Shown here piece after piece: positions 46,125 to 49,821 of a DNA stretch of 49,821 bases. The position numbers were made by a program, and so were the translations under genes. Every line of letters starts with the position of its first letter. Within the stretch, counting starts at the first letter, position 1. The DNA is taken from NCBI GenBank assembly GCA_027459745.1, contig DAIDHL010000010.1:1-49821 (forward strand), written 5' to 3'. The notes beneath the pieces are model-generated. The model was not told where the DNA came from. It saw only the letters and a list, made by a program, of their open reading frames with translations, and did not search any database. This DNA is from Candidatus Levyibacteriota bacterium. GTDB lineage: Bacteria > Patescibacteriota > Microgenomatia > Levybacterales > UBA12049.

Positions 46125-47189
46125 TTAAGTAGAGGACTGCTGTTTTTCATCACTTCTTTCGAGTCCTTTTTGGAACACATTCATCTCGTTCTGTTTTTTT
46201 TGCCAAATATTCTCTACCCATTGTGTATTATTTTTATACCATTCAATTGTTTCTTTTAGACCTTGCTCGAATTTATCACGAGTATATTCTGGTATCCAAC
46301 CTAGAGCTGTTATTTTACTGGAGTCAATCGCATAACGTCTGTCATGACCAGGACGATCAGTAACATATTCTATTTTATCTTCCCCAAAACCCATAAGTTT
46401 AAGAACCATTTTAGTAATTTCCAAATTACTTCGTTCATTATCGACTCCAATATTATAAACTTCTCCCAAAACACCTTTATGTAATAACAAATCCAATGCT
46501 TTAGCGTGATCTACTGCATGAATCCAGTCACGAATATTTAACCCATCTCCGTATACTGGAACTTTTTCTCCTTTTAGTAATTTGAATACAAAAAATGGAA
46601 TTAACTTCTCCGGAAATTGATATGGTCCATAGTTATTAGAACAGTGTGTAACAATAACTGGAACTTTATGTGTAATCCAATATGCATTACACATCAAGTC
46701 TCCTCCTGCTTTCGCAGCTGCATAAGGCATATTCGGCCAGATAGGAGTTGTCTCTGTGAATTTTCTATCCTCATTTAAACCCAGTGAGCCAAAAACTTCA
46801 TCTGTCGAAACTTGAATAAATCTTTCAATCTTATTAAATCGCACTGCATCCAAAATCATTTGTACACCTAACGTATTAGTTAAAACGAATTCTTTCGTTC
46901 CACCATGAATTGAACGATCTACATGAGTTTCTGCCGCAAAATTAATAATATGGGTAATATTATGTTTGCTGATTACTTCATTAAGACGATCTAGGTCAGT
47001 AATATCTCCTTGTTCAAATTTATAACGTGGATTATTTTCAATCTCCCTAAGATTATCCAAATTACCTGCATAAGTGAGCTTGTCATAATTAACAATCTCA
47101 TAGTCCGAATGCGCTTTTAAAGCAAAAAGAATATAATTTGTACCGATAAATCCTGCTCCACCACAAACTAAAAGTTTCATATTATTCAT
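46125..47189 (-). CDS. rfbB: dTDP-glucose 4,6-dehydratase
   Basis: 'CGGAGFIGTNYI', 'AAETHVDRSIHG', 'VSTDEVFGSLG', 'PYAAAKAGGDLM', 'THCSNNYGPYQFPEKLIP'. Confidence 0.96.
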   Translation of the reverse strand: MNNMKLLVCGGAGFIGTNYILFALKAHSDYEIVNYDKLTYAGNLDNLREIENNPRYKFEQGDITDLDRLNEVISKHNITHIINFAAETHVDRSIHGGTKEFVLTNTLGVQMILDAVRFNKIERFIQVSTDEVFGSLGLNEDRKFTETTPIWPNMPYAAAKAGGDLMCNAYWITHKVPVIVTHCSNNYGPYQFPEKLIPFFVFKLLKGEKVPVYGDGLNIRDWIHAVDHAKALDLLLHKGVLGEVYNIGVDNERSNLEITKMVLKLMGFGEDKIEYVTDRPGHDRRYAIDSSKITALGWIPEYTRDKFEQGLKETIEWYKNNTQWVENIWQKKQNEMNVFQKGLERSDEKQQSST

Positions 47190-47907
47190 TATACGTTTTT
47201 TTTGCTTTCTCTGCCATATAATTATTTACTCTCAGTAAACTATCAAATGTCCCGGCATCTTCCCAAATTCCCTTCACAAATTCTACTTTCAATTCAGATT
47301 TTTCTCGATATTGATTAACAACATCTACAATTTCAATTTCACCTCTGTTGGAAGGCTTTACATTTTTAGCTAAAGCCGAAACATTATTATCAAAAATATA
47401 AATACCTACCTGAGCGTATTCGCTTTTGGGCTGTGTTGGTTTTTCTTCAATAGACAACACTTTATTATTCTCATCAAATTCTATAATTCCATAACGTTGA
47501 GGATCTGGCACTTTCTTGGCAAATACCATTGCTCCGGACTGAAAATTGTTAATATAAGTACTAAAATCATCATCAAAAATATTGTCTCCTAAAATCATGG
47601 TCACATTATCATTGCCAATAAATTTTTCACCCACGATAAAAGCATCGGCCAGACCACGTGGTTCTTCTTGAATTTCATAGGTAAATCTTGCTCCAAAATC
47701 TCTACCACTACCTAATAGATTCAAAAAGTGGCCTGCGTAGTCGGGAGCGATAATAATTAAAATATCTTTTATCCCAGCATTAATCAATGTTTCCAGGGGA
47801 TAAAAAATCATTGGTTTATTATATACAGGCAAAAGCTGTTTTGAGGTTATTTTTGTCAGGGGTCTTAGGCGAGTAGCTCTCCCACCTGCTAATACAATTC
47901 CTTTCAT
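47182..47907 (-). CDS. rfbA: Glucose-1-phosphate thymidylyltransferase, short form
   Basis: 'MKGIVLAGGRATRLRPLTKITSKQLLPVYNKPMIFYPLETL'. Confidence 0.95.
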   Translation of the reverse strand: MKGIVLAGGRATRLRPLTKITSKQLLPVYNKPMIFYPLETLINAGIKDILIIIAPDYAGHFLNLLGSGRDFGARFTYEIQEEPRGLADAFIVGEKFIGNDNVTMILGDNIFDDDFSTYINNFQSGAMVFAKKVPDPQRYGIIEFDENNKVLSIEEKPTQPKSEYAQVGIYIFDNNVSALAKNVKPSNRGEIEIVDVVNQYREKSELKVEFVKGIWEDAGTFDSLLRVNNYMAEKAKKTYNE

Positions 47908-48060
47908 AGCGAATATGAGTTATTCTAACATATTATACCCAACACTGCATCAAATAGTCAAAAATCAAGCTGTTTTTTATAACTAGCTACGACTAAACTT
48001 TTAAGTTTATGCCTGAAAGAATTTGCATTATAAAATAGATTATGAGAGACTAGGAACATA

Positions 48061-48987
48061 ATGGCGGCAGAATTATCAATTATCATCCTTAACTATAATA
48101 CCAAAGCTATCACTCTTCAGGCCATTGAATCGATTGAAAAAAATTATCCTAAAGAGGTCGCTAGTGGAGCGTATGAGGTAATCGTTACAGATAACGCTTC
48201 TCCAGATGACTCTTTAGCCGCATTCAGACAATATAAAAAAATATCCAAAATTAAGTCTTTTCATGTGGTTGATAACGGTGGTAATATCGGCTTTTCAGCT
48301 GGCAACAACAAAGGAGTGCCTTATGCAAAAGGACAATATGTACTATTCCTAAATCCAGACACCATTTCTTATCCTAATACACTTTCATATATGCTCAATT
48401 TTATGAGAAATCACCCTGAAGTTGGGGCAGCTTCCTGTAAACTAATCAATAAAGATGGAAAACTCGATTTTAATTGTCATCGTGGTTTCCCTACACCCTG
48501 GAATTCATTTTGCTACTTCTCAGGTTTACAAAGACTATTTCCCCATAACAAAATTTTTGCTGGATACACACAAGGATGGAAAGATTTGAACACCACTCAC
48601 GAAGTAGACGCCATAGAGGGTGCTTTTCTACTCATACCTTATAAGGTGGGAGAGAGAATTGGATGGTGGGATGAAGATTATTTTTTTAATGGTGAAGATC
48701 TTCAATTTTGTTTTGACATCAAAAAATTAGGTTATAAAATCTATTATGTTGGCGAAGTGAGTATTATGCACATTGGGGGTGCCGCCAGTGGTATTAAAAA
48801 AAGCGGAGCAGTTGTTAGTACAGCTAATATTGAAATAAAGCGCAAGGTTCAAGGCTGGCGTTTTGACTCTATGAAAAAATTTTATCTTAAAAACTATGCC
48901 AAATCTAATCCGTTTTTCATCAATTGGCTAGTATTAAGCGGGATAAATTATTTATACAGGAAAAACTTACCACAAACCACACAATAG
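48061..48987 (+). CDS. GT2 glycosyltransferase, rhamnosyltransferase-like
   Basis: 'LSIIILNYNTKAITLQAIESI', 'VTDNASPDDS', 'NGGNIGFSAGNNKGV', 'FLNPDT'. Confidence 0.93.
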   Translation: MAAELSIIILNYNTKAITLQAIESIEKNYPKEVASGAYEVIVTDNASPDDSLAAFRQYKKISKIKSFHVVDNGGNIGFSAGNNKGVPYAKGQYVLFLNPDTISYPNTLSYMLNFMRNHPEVGAASCKLINKDGKLDFNCHRGFPTPWNSFCYFSGLQRLFPHNKIFAGYTQGWKDLNTTHEVDAIEGAFLLIPYKVGERIGWWDEDYFFNGEDLQFCFDIKKLGYKIYYVGEVSIMHIGGAASGIKKSGAVVSTANIEIKRKVQGWRFDSMKKFYLKNYAKSNPFFINWLVLSGINYLYRKNLPQTTQ

Positions 48988-49030
48988 TTTATATCCTTCA
49001 GCAATAACCATAGATAAAAAATTATAAAAG

Positions 49031-49324
49031 TCAAGATTGTAGCTGAAACATAAAAAAGGCGATACTCGTACCCAAAAATCCCATCAGGATATATTCCAAA
49101 ACTATCTGTGGATGTAAATCATGATTTAGATAATGATGCATGCTCGCCCAAACCACATACACAATGCTGGTAGAGATAACAATCAACATCTGTGTGGAAA
49201 TATGCGGAGCAGCTAAAAATACCATATAATAGCTTGTCAGCTGAAGAAGAACTAATGAAATATAATATAAAAAATGTTGACGAATATGAGGATGAATAAA
49301 ACTATTTACAGTACTTTTGATCAT
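49031..49324 (-). CDS. Small membrane protein
   Basis: 97 aa with three hydrophobic segments; overlaps the preceding gene's stop by 4 nt. Confidence 0.55.
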   Translation of the reverse strand: MIKSTVNSFIHPHIRQHFLYYISLVLLQLTSYYMVFLAAPHISTQMLIVISTSIVYVVWASMHHYLNHDLHPQIVLEYILMGFLGTSIAFFMFQLQS

Positions 49325-49821
49325 AACGTAACTCCTTTACCCATGATGAATAATATTAATAATAGTATCATACCTAAAAAAAGAATATGATCAACATTGT
49401 GAGAAACAAATCTTACCACTTGTTTTCTTTCTAAGAAGATTAGATCTAAAATTAAGGCTATAATCAAAACCAAAATTACTACTATTGCTAAGTTTCTACT
49501 AAAGGCTGCACTATCGACTAATGGCTTAGCACTCGTATTGGCCAGTTTGTTTATAATTTTTTGCTGAGTAACTTTACCTACAAGTTTCATATTTGGAGTT
49601 GGGGAGATGAAAATTGTAGGTGAGACCACATTCGCTGACGAACTAGAATTAGCCGATAGAGCTAGTTCAGCTACACTATTATTGGCCGACAGTGTACTTG
49701 GCGCGGCAGAAGGAGGCTGACTGCCAAACATTTCTACTACTAATACTGTATCTTCACCGGTCAAGTTTCCTTCTTCAATTGCAAAACCAATATCTTTGTA
49801 ATTAGGTGAAAGTATATTTGC
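49321..49821 (-). CDS. CAP/SCP-domain protein, C-terminal part (5' truncated by window edge)
   Basis: The frame is open to 49821: 'ANILSPNYKDIGFAIEEGNLTGEDTVLVVEMFGSQPPS...', end of a CAP domain, then linker and TM. The track's TTG start is internal. Confidence 0.65.
   Translation of the reverse strand, partial: ANILSPNYKDIGFAIEEGNLTGEDTVLVVEMFGSQPPSAAPSTLSANNSVAELALSANSSSSANVVSPTIFISPTPNMKLVGKVTQQKIINKLANTSAKPLVDSAAFSRNLAIVVILVLIIALILDLIFLERKQVVRFVSHNVDHILFLGMILLLILFIMGKGVTL

Noticed and set aside
49321-49764. Track ORF as a complete 147-aa protein
   Set aside because: The frame is open upstream to the window edge and reads CAP-domain sequence, so the TTG start is internal.
1-49821. tRNA, rRNA or other structured ncRNA genes besides the T-box
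   Set aside because: None recognised by eye; a tRNAscan-SE/Infernal run would be needed to exclude them.

Overview
AT-rich, gene-dense bacterial window (about 50 kb). Gene content (RDD/CAP proteins, GT39, GT2-GtrA fusion, small conserved membrane proteins, terse intergenic regions) suggests a Patescibacteria/CPR (Microgenomates-like) genome; that placement is inference only. Main blocks: (1) ~3.4-15.3 kb defence island with a complete Type I R-M locus (hsdR-hsdM-hsdS), DUF5655-like and NERD nuclease-like proteins, and a second compact operon in which an HsdM-type methyltransferase is coupled to a KilA-N protein, a Cys-rich protein and a membrane protein, with no HsdS or HsdR; (2) ~16-31 kb of GNATs, phosphatase, lipid-kinase-like protein, RDD-CAP fusion, MacAB-like exporter, TrmH, and a two-component system; (3) a clear T-box riboswitch (~32.5-32.85 kb, minus strand) controlling not an aaRS but a PRTase-like gene followed by a TIGR00725/LOG-like gene; (4) MarR/MFS divergent pair; (5) 36-48 kb nucleotide-sugar/glycosyltransferase cluster (UXS, GMD, RMD, UGD, RmlA, RmlB, FdtA/WxcM-like cupin, RmlD-like, NUDIX pair). 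Structures absent from the ORF track: a decayed PadR regulator, two likely frameshifted membrane-protein genes, promoter-bearing intergenic repeats, and many promoters whose -10 box lies only 5-7 nt from the start codon (predicted leaderless mRNAs). No tRNA, rRNA or CRISPR array was recognised.
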